From JAVKFY01 sp040223615 (GTDB lineage Bacteria > Pseudomonadota > Alphaproteobacteria > GCA-2731375): DNA of 64,000 bases. The notes below the pieces were generated by a model, which worked only from the letters and a program-made list of their open reading frames with translations, searched no databases and was not told the origin of the DNA. This document shows positions 33,008 through 41,460 of this stretch, one piece after another; the first letter of the stretch is position 1, and every line of letters begins with the position of its first letter. A program made the translations under genes and the position numbers. The stretch spans positions 54,944-118,943 of the forward strand of contig JAVKFY010000056.1 of the NCBI GenBank assembly GCA_040223615.1, given 5' to 3'.

Positions 33008-34201
33008 ATGAAAGCATCCGACATTCGCGAGTTGATACCGCCGCTCGGCCTGAAAGAGTACTGGTATCCGGCGCTGCCGGCGCGCGAGGTCAGGGGCAAG
33101 CCGGTCGGCCTGCGCATCATGGGCGAGGACCTGGTCTTCTTTCGCGGCCGCGACGGCGACGTGGCGGCGTTGAACGACGTCTGCCCGCACCGCGGCGGCT
33201 CCTTCGCGCATGGCGACTGCCACTACAAGGGCACCGTCGCCTGCCCGTATCACGGCTGGGTGTTCGACGAGGACGGCGAGTGCCTGGCGGTGCTGTCGGA
33301 AGGGCCGGACAGCCGCATCCCCGGCAAGGTCCGCGCCCGCAAGTATCCGACCCAGACGCACAAGGGCCTGGTGTTCGTCTGGATGGGCGATGAAACGGCG
33401 GTCGACATCGCCGAGGACGTGCCACCGGAGTTCTTCGAGGGCGAGGAGACCATGCTGTTCACCGCCGTGCGCGACTGGCCGGTGAACTGGCGCGTGGCGC
33501 TGGAGAACTCGCTCGACTCGCACGTCATGTATGTGCACCGCAACGCGCTGCTGCAGCTCAAGGAGGCGGTCGCGCAGTTCGGCCGCTTCGGTTACTACCC
33601 GCGCATCGTCAACGACAAGACCTGCATCGGCTACATCGGCGACCCGCCGACCTTCGGGCAGCACTACTACCCGAAGCTCGGCGCGTTCTGGCCGAAGACC
33701 GACTGGCGGCGCTACTGGCTCTGGATGTTTCGCTTCTCGGCCAAGGTGTGGACCGACTTCCCGCCCTACAACGGCGACGAGGAGTGGGACATGCACACGG
33801 AGGTGAACGGCCAGCGCGTGCGCTCCGGCGGCCACCACCTGCCGACCATGTTCCGCTTCGATTTCGGCACCCACATGTACACGCGCGCCTGCGTGCCGAT
33901 CGACGAGGAGACCACGCGGGTCATCTATTATCACAGCGTCCGCCGGCCGACCGCGCTCGGCAGGCTGAAGCACAAGCTCTACTTCTACCTGTTCCTGACC
34001 TGGGCAATGCACGACAACTTCTCCGAGCAGGACCACCGGGTGATGGCGCCGCAGCGCTACGACACGCCGGAGAAGCTGTCCGGCACCGATGCGCAGGTGA
34101 TCGCCTGGCGCAAGCTGCTGCTGAAGGCGCGCGGCATGCCGGACAACGTCGTGGTGCCGGAGGTCGAAACGCTGGAGCCGCAGGTCGCCACCGGCGACTG
34201 A
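33008..34201 (+). CDS. Rieske non-haem iron oxygenase, single-component type
   Basis: A 397-residue oxygenase. The Rieske ligands are Cys59/His61 (CPHRGG) and Cys79/His82 (CPYHGW). The iron site contains Asp170, His172 and His177 (NSLDSHVMYVH), and an acidic residue in SEQDHR near the C-terminus is the likely fourth ligand. A hydrophobic stretch (KLYFYLFLTWAMH, about 320-335) resembles the membrane-associated Rieske oxygenases of the pheophorbide-oxygenase-like group. There is no beta subunit, so it differs from the 11-12 kb dioxygenase. The ATG at 33008 is favoured by AGGAG six bases upstream. The gene ends 7 bases before the M20-like gene. Confidence 0.87.
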   Translation: MKASDIRELIPPLGLKEYWYPALPAREVRGKPVGLRIMGEDLVFFRGRDGDVAALNDVCPHRGGSFAHGDCHYKGTVACPYHGWVFDEDGECLAVLSEGPDSRIPGKVRARKYPTQTHKGLVFVWMGDETAVDIAEDVPPEFFEGEETMLFTAVRDWPVNWRVALENSLDSHVMYVHRNALLQLKEAVAQFGRFGYYPRIVNDKTCIGYIGDPPTFGQHYYPKLGAFWPKTDWRRYWLWMFRFSAKVWTDFPPYNGDEEWDMHTEVNGQRVRSGGHHLPTMFRFDFGTHMYTRACVPIDEETTRVIYYHSVRRPTALGRLKHKLYFYLFLTWAMHDNFSEQDHRVMAPQRYDTPEKLSGTDAQVIAWRKLLLKARGMPDNVVVPEVETLEPQVATGD

Positions 34202-34208
34202 GGCCGCG

Positions 34209-35489
34209 ATGGGCGACGTGGAGGCGGCGGTCGCCGCCATCGATGCCGACGGGCTGCTCGATCTGCTCGGCCGCATGGTCGGGATGGCGAGCCCGACCGG
34301 CGCGGAAGGCGCGTTGGCGCAAGCCCTGGTCGCGCATTGCAACGCCGCCGGCATTCCCGCCACATACCAGCCGATCGACGAGACCCGCGGCAACTGCATC
34401 GGCCGCCTGAACGGTCAGGGCGGCGGCGCCGACCTGCTGGTCTACGGCCACCTCGACACCACTTTCACCGGCGACCGCGAGGCCGACCGGCCGGTGCTCG
34501 GCGACGAAGTCCGTCCCGACCTGGAACCGCGCCTGACCCGCGATGGCGACCTGGTGATGGGGCTTGGCGTCGCCAATCCGAAGGGCGGCGCGGCCTGCGC
34601 CATCGCGGCACTGGAGGCCATCGTCAGGGCCGGCGTGCCGCTGGCCGGCGACGTGGTTCTGGGCATCGTCTCCGGCGGCATTCACAAGCGGCCGATCGAC
34701 AGCCTGGCACGACGCTACGAGGGCGCGCGCTACCAGGGCTTCGGTATCGGCTGCGAATACATGCTGAAGCACGGCCTGACGGCCGATGCGGCGATCAGCA
34801 CCAAGCCGGGCTACGGCATCGTCTGGGAGGAGCCGGGCGAGTGCTGGTTCATGATCGAGGTGACCGGGCGGCTGTGCTATTCGGGCCTGCGCCACGTCAC
34901 CGAGCATCGCAACCCGATCATCGACGCGGCGGCGCTGGCGCAGGCCATCGAGGCCTGGTTGCCGAGCTACGCGGAACAGTTCGAGGCCGGACAAATCCGG
35001 CCGCAGGGCGCGGTCGGCGCGATCGAGGGCGGCTGGCCATACAAGCCGGAATTCATCCCCGGCGTGTGCCGGCTCTACGTCAACATGCACACCAATGCGG
35101 TGACGTCGCCGCTGCTTGTCCGGCGGCACTTCGAGACGTTCCTGGACGAGTATCGCGCGGCCCATCCGGAGGTCGACTTCCGCTGCGAGATGCTGCTGTC
35201 GCAGTCGGGTGGACGGACCGACCCGGAGGCGCCGATCGTCGCCGCCTGCCGCCGTGCCTTGGAAGCGGTGGAGGGCAAGCCGGCACCCGAAATGAGCCGG
35301 ATGAGCGGCACCACCGACGGCAACATCCTGCGCAACTGGGGCATCCCGACGGTGCGGGTCGGCCTGCCCGGGCTAATGGCGCCGGAGAAAGGCTGGCCGT
35401 CAATGTTCGACGCCGCCCGCGTCGACGACCTGCGCAAGGTGAGCGAACTCTACGTGCGCGCGATCTGCGACGTCTGCGGCCCGCGCTAA
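34209..35489 (+). CDS. M20-peptidase-like protein lacking most metal ligands (probable pseudoenzyme)
   Basis: A 426-residue protein with the M20 architecture: catalytic domain, inserted dimerisation lid (about 225-330, with LCYSGLRHVTEHRNPIID) and C-terminal return. The first HxD (His81, Asp83 in YGHLDTT) is kept. The bridging Asp is Asn123 (VANPKGG), the Glu-Glu pair is Gly156-Gly157 (VSGGIHK), the next ligand Glu is Lys199 (STKPGYG), and no terminal His is evident. M20 enzymes hydrolyse amide bonds with two zincs; this one cannot bind them in the standard way. It is co-directional with, and 7 bases from, the Rieske oxygenase. Its role is unknown; a binding or chaperone role is possible. Confidence 0.75.
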   Translation: MGDVEAAVAAIDADGLLDLLGRMVGMASPTGAEGALAQALVAHCNAAGIPATYQPIDETRGNCIGRLNGQGGGADLLVYGHLDTTFTGDREADRPVLGDEVRPDLEPRLTRDGDLVMGLGVANPKGGAACAIAALEAIVRAGVPLAGDVVLGIVSGGIHKRPIDSLARRYEGARYQGFGIGCEYMLKHGLTADAAISTKPGYGIVWEEPGECWFMIEVTGRLCYSGLRHVTEHRNPIIDAAALAQAIEAWLPSYAEQFEAGQIRPQGAVGAIEGGWPYKPEFIPGVCRLYVNMHTNAVTSPLLVRRHFETFLDEYRAAHPEVDFRCEMLLSQSGGRTDPEAPIVAACRRALEAVEGKPAPEMSRMSGTTDGNILRNWGIPTVRVGLPGLMAPEKGWPSMFDAARVDDLRKVSELYVRAICDVCGPR

Positions 35490-36181
35490 ACCTCCAGCCA
35501 TTCGGCGCGGACGTCGGCGGCGTTGCGCAGATCGTCCGGGGTACCCTCGAAGACGAGCTGGCCGTGGCCCATGACCAGCACCCGGGTCGAGACGTCGAGC
35601 GCGATGGTCAGCTTCTGCTCGACCAGCAGGATCGAGACGCCGCGCGCCATCATCGCTTCCAGCAGCCGCCCTACCTGCTGCACCAGCATCGGCGCCAGGC
35701 CCTCGGTCGGCTCGTCGATCATCACCAGGTCGGGGTCACCCATCAGCGTGCGGCACATGGTCAGCATCTGCTGCTCGCCGCCGGACAGCACGCCGCCGGG
35801 ATTGTCGGCCCGCTCGCGCAGGTTGGGGAACAGCTCGAACAGGTCGTCCATCGACCAGCGCCCGGCCTGGCCGCGGCGCTTCTCGCCCAGCAGCAGGTTC
35901 TGGCGCACGGTCAGGCTGGGGAAGATGTCGCGGTTCTCCGGCACGTAGCCGAGGCCGGTAAGGGCGATCTCGTGCGGCCTGGCGGCGCCGATCTCCTTGC
36001 CGCGAAAGCGGATCGAGCCGGTGCGCTCGACCAGGCCCATGATCGCCTTGATCGTGGTCGAGCGGCCGACGCCGTTGCGGCCGAGCAGGCTGACGATCTC
36101 GCCCTCGGCGATATCGAAGTCGATCCCCTGCAGGATGTGGCTGCGCCCGTAGTAGGCGTTCAGGCCGCGAACCTCGAGCAC
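35486..36181 (-). CDS. livF: Branched-chain-type ABC transporter ATPase LivF, Walker A Lys replaced by Arg
   Basis: A 231-residue ATPase with LivF features: signature LSGGEQQMLTMCRTL, Walker B DLVMIDEPTEGLAP and switch VEQK. In Walker A, GRNGVGRST at 34-42, residue 40 is Arg (codon CGC) where a Lys that binds the ATP phosphates is nearly invariant. The change is encoded plainly, so if the sequence is right the NBD is expected to be weak or inactive in ATP hydrolysis, though the partner LivG (intact Walker A) may still power the transporter. It begins one base after the livG stop, and it shares the tail-to-tail CTAA overlap with the M20-like gene. Confidence 0.85.
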   Translation of the reverse strand: MLEVRGLNAYYGRSHILQGIDFDIAEGEIVSLLGRNGVGRSTTIKAIMGLVERTGSIRFRGKEIGAARPHEIALTGLGYVPENRDIFPSLTVRQNLLLGEKRRGQAGRWSMDDLFELFPNLRERADNPGGVLSGGEQQMLTMCRTLMGDPDLVMIDEPTEGLAPMLVQQVGRLLEAMMARGVSILLVEQKLTIALDVSTRVLVMGHGQLVFEGTPDDLRNAADVRAEWLEV

Positions 36182-36182
36182 G

Positions 36183-36932
36183 TCAGTCCTCCATCGTCCC
36201 GAGATAGGCTTCCTGCACCGCCTGGTTGGCGCGGATCCGCGCCGGCGTGTCGGTGGCGATGACCTCGCCGTAGACCAGCACGCTGATGCGGTCGGCGAGG
36301 TCGAAGACGACGCCCATGTCGTGCTCGACCATGATCAGCGTCTTCTGCTCGCTGACGTCGCGGATCAGGTCGACGGCGTACTGCGTCTCCGAGCGGCTCA
36401 TGCCCGCGGTCGGCTCGTCGAGCATGATCAGGTCCGGGTTGGAGCCCAGCGTGATGGCGATCTCCAGCGCGCGCTGGTCGGCGTAGGACAGCAGGCCGGC
36501 CGGCACGTCGCGGCGGTCGGCCATGCCGGTTCGTTCCAGGATCTCCGCGGTGCGCGCCTGCACCGCCTTGTCGCGCGACACGAAGCGCCAGAAGGCATAG
36601 CGCGCGCCCATCTCCCACAGCACGCCGACCAGGATGTTCTCGAACACGGTCATCTTCGGAAAGATGTTGGTGACCTGGAAGCTGCGGGCCAGACCCATGC
36701 GGTTGATCTCGTAGGGCGCCCGGTTGGTGATCTCCCGCTCGCGCAGGTGGATGTGGCCGGCGGTAACGTCGTAGCGGCCGCTGATCAGATGGAACAAGGT
36801 CGACTTGCCGGCGCCGTTCGGGCCGATGATGGCGTGCCGTTCGCCGTCCTCGATCTCCAGGTCGACGCCGCGGATGATCTCGGTCGGCCCGAAATTCTTG
36901 CGCAGCCCGCTAAGTTTCAGCAGCGCGCTCAT
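36183..36932 (-). CDS. livG: Branched-chain-type ABC transporter ATPase LivG
   Basis: A 249-residue ATPase starting MSALLKLSGLRKNFG. It has Walker A GPNGAGKST, Q-loop FQVTNIFPKMTVFEN, signature LSYADQRALE (family LSYGxQR with Ala for Gly), Walker B DLIMLDEPTAGMS and switch VEHDMG. It pairs with LivF under the LivM/LivH permeases. A longer frame to 38162 exists in the same frame but overlaps livM and reads as non-coding, so the ATG at 36932, overlapping the livM end by 4 bases, is the right start. Confidence 0.9.
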   Translation of the reverse strand: MSALLKLSGLRKNFGPTEIIRGVDLEIEDGERHAIIGPNGAGKSTLFHLISGRYDVTAGHIHLREREITNRAPYEINRMGLARSFQVTNIFPKMTVFENILVGVLWEMGARYAFWRFVSRDKAVQARTAEILERTGMADRRDVPAGLLSYADQRALEIAITLGSNPDLIMLDEPTAGMSRSETQYAVDLIRDVSEQKTLIMVEHDMGVVFDLADRISVLVYGEVIATDTPARIRANQAVQEAYLGTMED

Positions 36933-38191
36933 CCCAGCAGCCTCGCGCGCGCCTCGGCGACGGTGGCGTCCCAGATCCGGGAGACCTGCGGATAGGTCCG
37001 GCGCGCCGCCAGCAGACCGGCGCCGAGAAGGACGGCGAAGCCGATCCACGGCCACGGCGCCTCGGTGTCGAGCTCGATCCAGAACACCGTGGTCTTGGAA
37101 TCGAAGGCCAGGTCCGAGGTCAGGTGATAGACCATCTCGATCAGCCCGATGGCGCCCGCCGCTATCAGCAGGGTCGTTGCAATCGCCGCCAGGTAGGGTA
37201 GCGCCAGCCGGCGCAGCAGCGAGCGGTCCACCCGCATCAACGGCTCGTGCATGGTGATCAGGCCGGCGAGCCCGGCCGGCGCGAACATCACCGTCAGCAC
37301 GAACACCAGCCCGAGATAAAGGAACCACGCCTCGGTCAGGTCGGACAGCGACGCGTTCAGGTAGCTGATCAGCACGGCGCCGACGATCGGCCCCAGGAAG
37401 CTGCCGATGCCGCCGATATAGGTCATGAACAGGACCAAGCCGGAAGTCTGCACGCCGACGGTCTCGAAGCCGACATGCTCGTAGTTGATCGCGTGCAGCG
37501 CACCGGCCAGCCCGGCGAAGAAGGACGACAGCGCGAAGGCGAGCCAGCGCACCCGATGGGTGCTGTAGCCGATGAACTCCAGCCGCTCCGGGTTGTCGCG
37601 CACCGCGTTGGAGACGCGTCCGAACGGCGTGCGGGTCAGCGCGTACATCGCCGCGGTGGCGATGAAGGTCCAGATCGCGATCAGGTAGTAGACCTCGATC
37701 TCCGGCCCGAAGCTGATCCCCAGCGGGCGCGGCTCGTAGACCCGATTGCCCTGCACGCCGTCCTCGCCGTTGAAGAAGGTCAGCAGCACCAGCGTCATCG
37801 CGGTGAACAGTTCGCCGAAGCCGAGGCTGATCATCGCGAAGGTGGTGCCGGCACGGCGCGTCGAGACGAAGCCGATCAGCACGCCGAGTACCAGCCCGAC
37901 CAGCCCGCCGATCAGCGGCAGCAGCGTGAGCGGAAACCAGATCGCCTCGTCCTCGACCGCGTTGATCAGGTGAATGGTGCAGTAGCCGGCGATGCCGAAA
38001 TAGACCGCGTGGCCGAACGACAGCAGGCCACCCTGACCGAGCAGCATGTTGTAGGCGCAGGAAAAAATGATGAACACGCCCATCAGGCTCAGCACGGTGA
38101 GCGCAAAGGACGAGTCGAACAGCGTCGGCAGTCCCAGCATCAGCAATGCCAGCAAGGCCCACGGGCCGAAGAGCCGAATGCCCCGGGTCAT
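36929..38191 (-). CDS. livM: Branched-chain-type ABC transporter permease LivM with C-terminal extension
   Basis: A 420-residue permease. The core (about 1-313) has the GQGGLLSFGHAVYFGIAGY block, the GFVSTRRAGTTFAMISLGFGELF region and a conserved TYIGGIGSFLGPIVGAV near 270. Most LivM proteins end near residue 310-350; here about 107 further residues add two more hydrophobic segments (about 332-352 and 380-396) and a cytosolic tail. The ATG at 38191 overlaps the livH stop (ATGA). The extension is encoded in frame without interruption and is not assigned a function. Confidence 0.88.
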   Translation of the reverse strand: MTRGIRLFGPWALLALLMLGLPTLFDSSFALTVLSLMGVFIIFSCAYNMLLGQGGLLSFGHAVYFGIAGYCTIHLINAVEDEAIWFPLTLLPLIGGLVGLVLGVLIGFVSTRRAGTTFAMISLGFGELFTAMTLVLLTFFNGEDGVQGNRVYEPRPLGISFGPEIEVYYLIAIWTFIATAAMYALTRTPFGRVSNAVRDNPERLEFIGYSTHRVRWLAFALSSFFAGLAGALHAINYEHVGFETVGVQTSGLVLFMTYIGGIGSFLGPIVGAVLISYLNASLSDLTEAWFLYLGLVFVLTVMFAPAGLAGLITMHEPLMRVDRSLLRRLALPYLAAIATTLLIAAGAIGLIEMVYHLTSDLAFDSKTTVFWIELDTEAPWPWIGFAVLLGAGLLAARRTYPQVSRIWDATVAEARARLLG

Positions 38192-39135
38192 GTGTCGCGG
38201 GTGCCGAACAGGCCGCGCGGGCGGAAGATCAGCATCAGTACCAGCATCAGGTAGGGCAGCACCGGCGCGATCGAGGCGCTGGTGATGCGGGCCAGGTCTT
38301 CCCAGGTGCCGCCGAGGTCGGCGGTGATGCCGAACAGCGCGAAGAACGGCGCGAAGGAGACGTTGAACGCGTTCGCCATGTTGTCGACCAGGCCAATCAG
38401 CAGCGAGGCAACCAGGGCGCCACCGAGCGAGCCCAGGCCGCCGATCACGATGACCACGAAGATGATCGGCCCAAGCTGGATCGCCATCGCCGGCTCGGTC
38501 CCGAGCACGTTGCCGCCGATCACCCCGGCGACGCCGGCCAGCGCGCAACCGAAACCGAAGGTCAGCATGAAGATGCGCTCGACATTGTGGCCCAGCGCCG
38601 CGACCGTCTGCGGATGGCTGAGCGCGGCCTGGATCACCAGCCCGACCCGGGTCCGCGTCAGCAGCAGGAACAGCGCCACGAAGATCGCCACCGACACCAG
38701 CAGCATGAACACGCGGTAGATCGAGTAGTCCAGGCCCTGGATCGAGAACGCCGCCTCGCGCATGAACTCCGGCACGCGGTAGGGCACGTTGACCCGGCCC
38801 CAGATCAACTGAACCAGTTCCTCGATCAGGAAGGCCAGTCCGAACGTGAACAGCAACTCGGCGACGTGGCCGAAACGGTGCACCGGCCGCAAGCCGTAGC
38901 GTTCCACGAAGGCGCCAATCGCACCGACGATCAGCGGCGCGAAAAGGAGAGCGGGAAAGAAGCCGATAAACGTGCTGATCGAATAAGCGAAGTACGCCCC
39001 CAGCATGAAGAAGCTGGCGTGGGCGAAATTGAGCACGCCCATCATCGAGAAGATCAGCGTCAAGCCGCTCGACAACATGAACAACAAGGCACCATAAAGT
39101 ACCCCGTTGAAGATCGAGAAAACCAATACGTCCAC
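38188..39135 (-). CDS. livH: Branched-chain-type ABC transporter permease LivH
   Basis: A 315-residue permease of the LivH family. Core features are FSIFNGVLYGALLFMLSSGLTLIFSMMGVLNFAHASFFMLGAY at the N-terminus (the FAHA block is a family signature), ALGHNVERIFMLTFGFGCAL and GGLGSLGGALVASLLIGLVD near the C-terminus. It heads the minus-strand operon livH-livM-livG-livF, whose binding protein diverges on the other strand at 39309. It starts with GTG, with GGGAGG about 11 bases upstream. Confidence 0.9.
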   Translation of the reverse strand: MDVLVFSIFNGVLYGALLFMLSSGLTLIFSMMGVLNFAHASFFMLGAYFAYSISTFIGFFPALLFAPLIVGAIGAFVERYGLRPVHRFGHVAELLFTFGLAFLIEELVQLIWGRVNVPYRVPEFMREAAFSIQGLDYSIYRVFMLLVSVAIFVALFLLLTRTRVGLVIQAALSHPQTVAALGHNVERIFMLTFGFGCALAGVAGVIGGNVLGTEPAMAIQLGPIIFVVIVIGGLGSLGGALVASLLIGLVDNMANAFNVSFAPFFALFGITADLGGTWEDLARITSASIAPVLPYLMLVLMLIFRPRGLFGTRDT

Positions 39136-39308
39136 GCGACAACCGCCTCCCGGACGGCATGCTAGACGACAATGACGGCAAAGATAAACCGGCGCGTGTT
39201 GAACCGTTGCTGTGTGGCCAATCGCGCGGTCGGCTGCCGCTGCTTGTGCGCCTGCCGGCCTGTTGTTACGGTTTCATCAGAAACAAGCGGACGGGAGGAA
39301 AGGCGACA

Positions 39309-40571
39309 ATGCTAAGGAAATTAGCGATTGCAGTTGTTGCGGCCGCGGCAATCGGACTGCCGACGGCGCAGCGCGCGGCGGCGGCCGACACCATCCGGCT
39401 GGCGTTGATCGAACCCTACTCAGGACCGGTGGCGGCGATCGGCCGCGACTTCCTGCAGGGCATGCAACTCATCGCCGATGAGATCAATGCGGCCGGCGGC
39501 ATCGCCGGCAAGACGCTGGAGATCGTGCCGCTCGACAACGCCATGAAGGCGGAGAAAACCACCGAACAGGTGCGCAAGGCGATTGACGACGGCATCCGCT
39601 TCATCACCCAGGGCGTGGGTTCCAATCACGCGCTGAACATCATCGAGCAACTTGAGAAGCACAATTCCCGCAATCCGGACAAAACCGTTCTGTACCTCAA
39701 TCACTCGGCGGTGACGACGGCTTTCACCAACGAGAAATGTTCGTTCTGGCACTTCCGTTTCGATGCCCACCTCGACAACAAGGCGGCGGCGCTGCTGACC
39801 GCGATGGGCAAGGATGACGAGGTCAAGAACGTCTATATGCTGAATCAGAACTATGCGTTCGGCCAGTCGTTCAAATCGGCTGTGAACAACATGTTCGCCG
39901 AGCGCGTGCCGAACGCGAAGCTGGTTGGCGACGACTTGATGGTGCCGTTTGGCAAGGTGCAGGACTTCACGCCCTACGTCGCCAAGATCAAGGCGAGCAA
40001 CGCCGATACGGTGCTGACGTCGAACTGGGGGCCGGACATTTTCCGGTTCATCAAGGCGGTGGTCGATGCCGGCCTGACGCCGCAATTCTACACGCTTTAC
40101 GGCGGTCAGGCGGCGACCATCGCCGGCTACGGCAAGGACGCCGGGCTGGCCGTGCGTCTGAAGCAGCTCACCGAGGCGCACGAAGGCATCAAGATGACGG
40201 CCGACGCGCAGGCCTTCTCCGACAAGTTCCGCAAGGAGACCGGCAAGTCCTGGTACGCCGATCGCACCCGCTGGGTGTTGTGGCTGTTCAAGGCCGCCGT
40301 CGAAAAGGCCGGCAGCGAAGATCCCGCCGCGGTCGCCAGGGCGCTGGAAGGCATGACGCATCCGGGCGCGGTCGGCGAGGTCAAGGTGCGCACCGACGAT
40401 CACCAGATCCTGATGCCGCTGGTGCTGTCGGAGATGACCGAGGACGTCACGCCGGAGAACCGGTTCATCTACAACGGCGAGGACTACGGAATCGGCTTCA
40501 AGACCATCACCGTCGTCCCACAGGACCAGGTGACGCTGCCGACCACCTGCAAGATGAAGCGGCCGTCGTAG
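39309..40571 (+). CDS. Branched-chain-type ABC substrate-binding protein
   Basis: A 420-residue periplasmic binding protein (Peripla_BP_6). A signal peptide (about 1-25, ending AQRAAAA) leads to DTIRLALIEPYSGPVAAIGRD and GGIAGKTLEIVPLDNAMKAEK. It diverges from the livHMGF operon, which lacks its own binding protein, so it is the natural partner. A strong ribosome site (GGGAGGAAAGG) precedes the ATG. The mature domain keeps the two-lobed Liv/amide-binding layout, but the ligand is not readable. A stable hairpin (40597-40624) lies between it and the downstream SDR gene. Confidence 0.9.
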   Translation: MLRKLAIAVVAAAAIGLPTAQRAAAADTIRLALIEPYSGPVAAIGRDFLQGMQLIADEINAAGGIAGKTLEIVPLDNAMKAEKTTEQVRKAIDDGIRFITQGVGSNHALNIIEQLEKHNSRNPDKTVLYLNHSAVTTAFTNEKCSFWHFRFDAHLDNKAAALLTAMGKDDEVKNVYMLNQNYAFGQSFKSAVNNMFAERVPNAKLVGDDLMVPFGKVQDFTPYVAKIKASNADTVLTSNWGPDIFRFIKAVVDAGLTPQFYTLYGGQAATIAGYGKDAGLAVRLKQLTEAHEGIKMTADAQAFSDKFRKETGKSWYADRTRWVLWLFKAAVEKAGSEDPAAVARALEGMTHPGAVGEVKVRTDDHQILMPLVLSEMTEDVTPENRFIYNGEDYGIGFKTITVVPQDQVTLPTTCKMKRPS

Positions 40572-40596
40572 ACCGGCGACATCGACGACAGCTGAC

Positions 40597-40624
40597 CCGC
40601 CGCCCCGGTTCGCCGGGGCGGCGG
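40597..40624 (+). terminator. Perfect 12-bp GC stem with TTCG loop, terminator-like
   Basis: CCGCCGCCCCGG (40597-40608) and CCGGGGCGGCGG (40613-40624) pair around TTCG, 26 bases after the binding-protein stop. There is no U-tract, so it may be a terminator aided by other factors, or an mRNA-stabilising 3' end that favours the binding protein over the SDR gene 23 bases later. Confidence 0.6.
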
Positions 40625-40646
40625 TGTCCGTAGGAAGGGACGACAC

Positions 40647-41441
40647 ATGGATCTGGACCTGAGCGGCCGGCGCGCGCTGGTTACCGGCTCGACGCGCGGC
40701 ATCGGTCATGCCGCCGCGCTCGGCCTTGGCCAGATGGGCGCCACGGTGGTGGTCAACGGACGCGGCCAGGCGGCGGTCGACGAGGCCCTGGAACGGCTCC
40801 GCGCGGCGCATCCCGACGGCGTCTTCGAGGGTGTGCCCGCCGACCTGGGCACCGCGGCGGGCTGCGAGGCGATGATCGACGGCGCCGGCGAGATCGACGT
40901 GCTGGTCAACAACACCGGCGTCTACGACATCGGCCAGTTTGCCGACATTCCCGACTCCGAGTGGGAACGGCTGTTCACCGTCAACGTGATGAGCGGGGTG
41001 CGCCTGACCCGCCACTACCTGGCGAAGATGATCGAGCGCAACTGGGGCCGGATCGTGTTCGTGTCCAGCGAGTCCGGCATCTTCGTGCCGGCGGAGATGA
41101 TCCACTACGGCGTCACCAAGGCGGCGCAGCTCGCCCTGGCGCGCGGCTGCGCCGAGCTGACCAAGGGCACCGCCGTCACCGTCAACTCGGTGCTGCCGGG
41201 GCCGACCTGGGTGGAGGGACTGGCCGGCAACTTCGAACGCCGAGCCAAGGCGCGCGGCGTTCCCGTGGAACAGCTGCAGAAAGAAATGTTCGAGCAACGC
41301 CGCGCCACGTCGCTGCTGCAGCGCTTCGCCACCGCCGAGGAGGTCGCGAACATGATCTGCTATGCCTGCAGCCCGGCGGCCAGCGCCACCAACGGCGCCG
41401 GTCTACGCGTCGAAGGGGGCATCGTGCGCAACCCGTTCTAG
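40647..41441 (+). CDS. SDR-family oxidoreductase
   Basis: A 264-residue short-chain dehydrogenase. The NAD(P) motif TGSTRGIG is at 14-21, NNTG near 90, the catalytic Ser within FVSSESG near 140 and YGVTK near 152-156. The overall pattern (3-oxoacyl-ACP reductase-like, with a long insertion and QRRATSLLQRF before the C-terminal GLRVEGGIVRNPF) is typical of catabolic SDRs of unknown substrate. The ATG is preceded by AGGAAGGGA. It sits between an ABC binding protein and an acyl-CoA ligase (19 bases downstream), so it may oxidise an alcohol before or after CoA activation. Confidence 0.83.
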   Translation: MDLDLSGRRALVTGSTRGIGHAAALGLGQMGATVVVNGRGQAAVDEALERLRAAHPDGVFEGVPADLGTAAGCEAMIDGAGEIDVLVNNTGVYDIGQFADIPDSEWERLFTVNVMSGVRLTRHYLAKMIERNWGRIVFVSSESGIFVPAEMIHYGVTKAAQLALARGCAELTKGTAVTVNSVLPGPTWVEGLAGNFERRAKARGVPVEQLQKEMFEQRRATSLLQRFATAEEVANMICYACSPAASATNGAGLRVEGGIVRNPF

Positions 41442-41460
41442 GTCGGCGGCGCACACGACC

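Noticed and set aside
34337..36262. A 641-residue plus-strand frame over the M20-like and livF genes
   Set aside because: Frame-shifted shadow of the M20-like gene with no recognisable family; the true frames are 34209-35489 and 35486-36181.
36183..38162. A 659-residue minus-strand frame ending at the livG stop
   Set aside because: Only residues from 36932 downward match LivG. The upstream part overlaps livM out of frame.
40597..40624. A riboswitch or small RNA gene at the hairpin after the binding-protein gene
   Set aside because: It is a simple stem with a tetraloop and no conserved core of a known riboswitch class.
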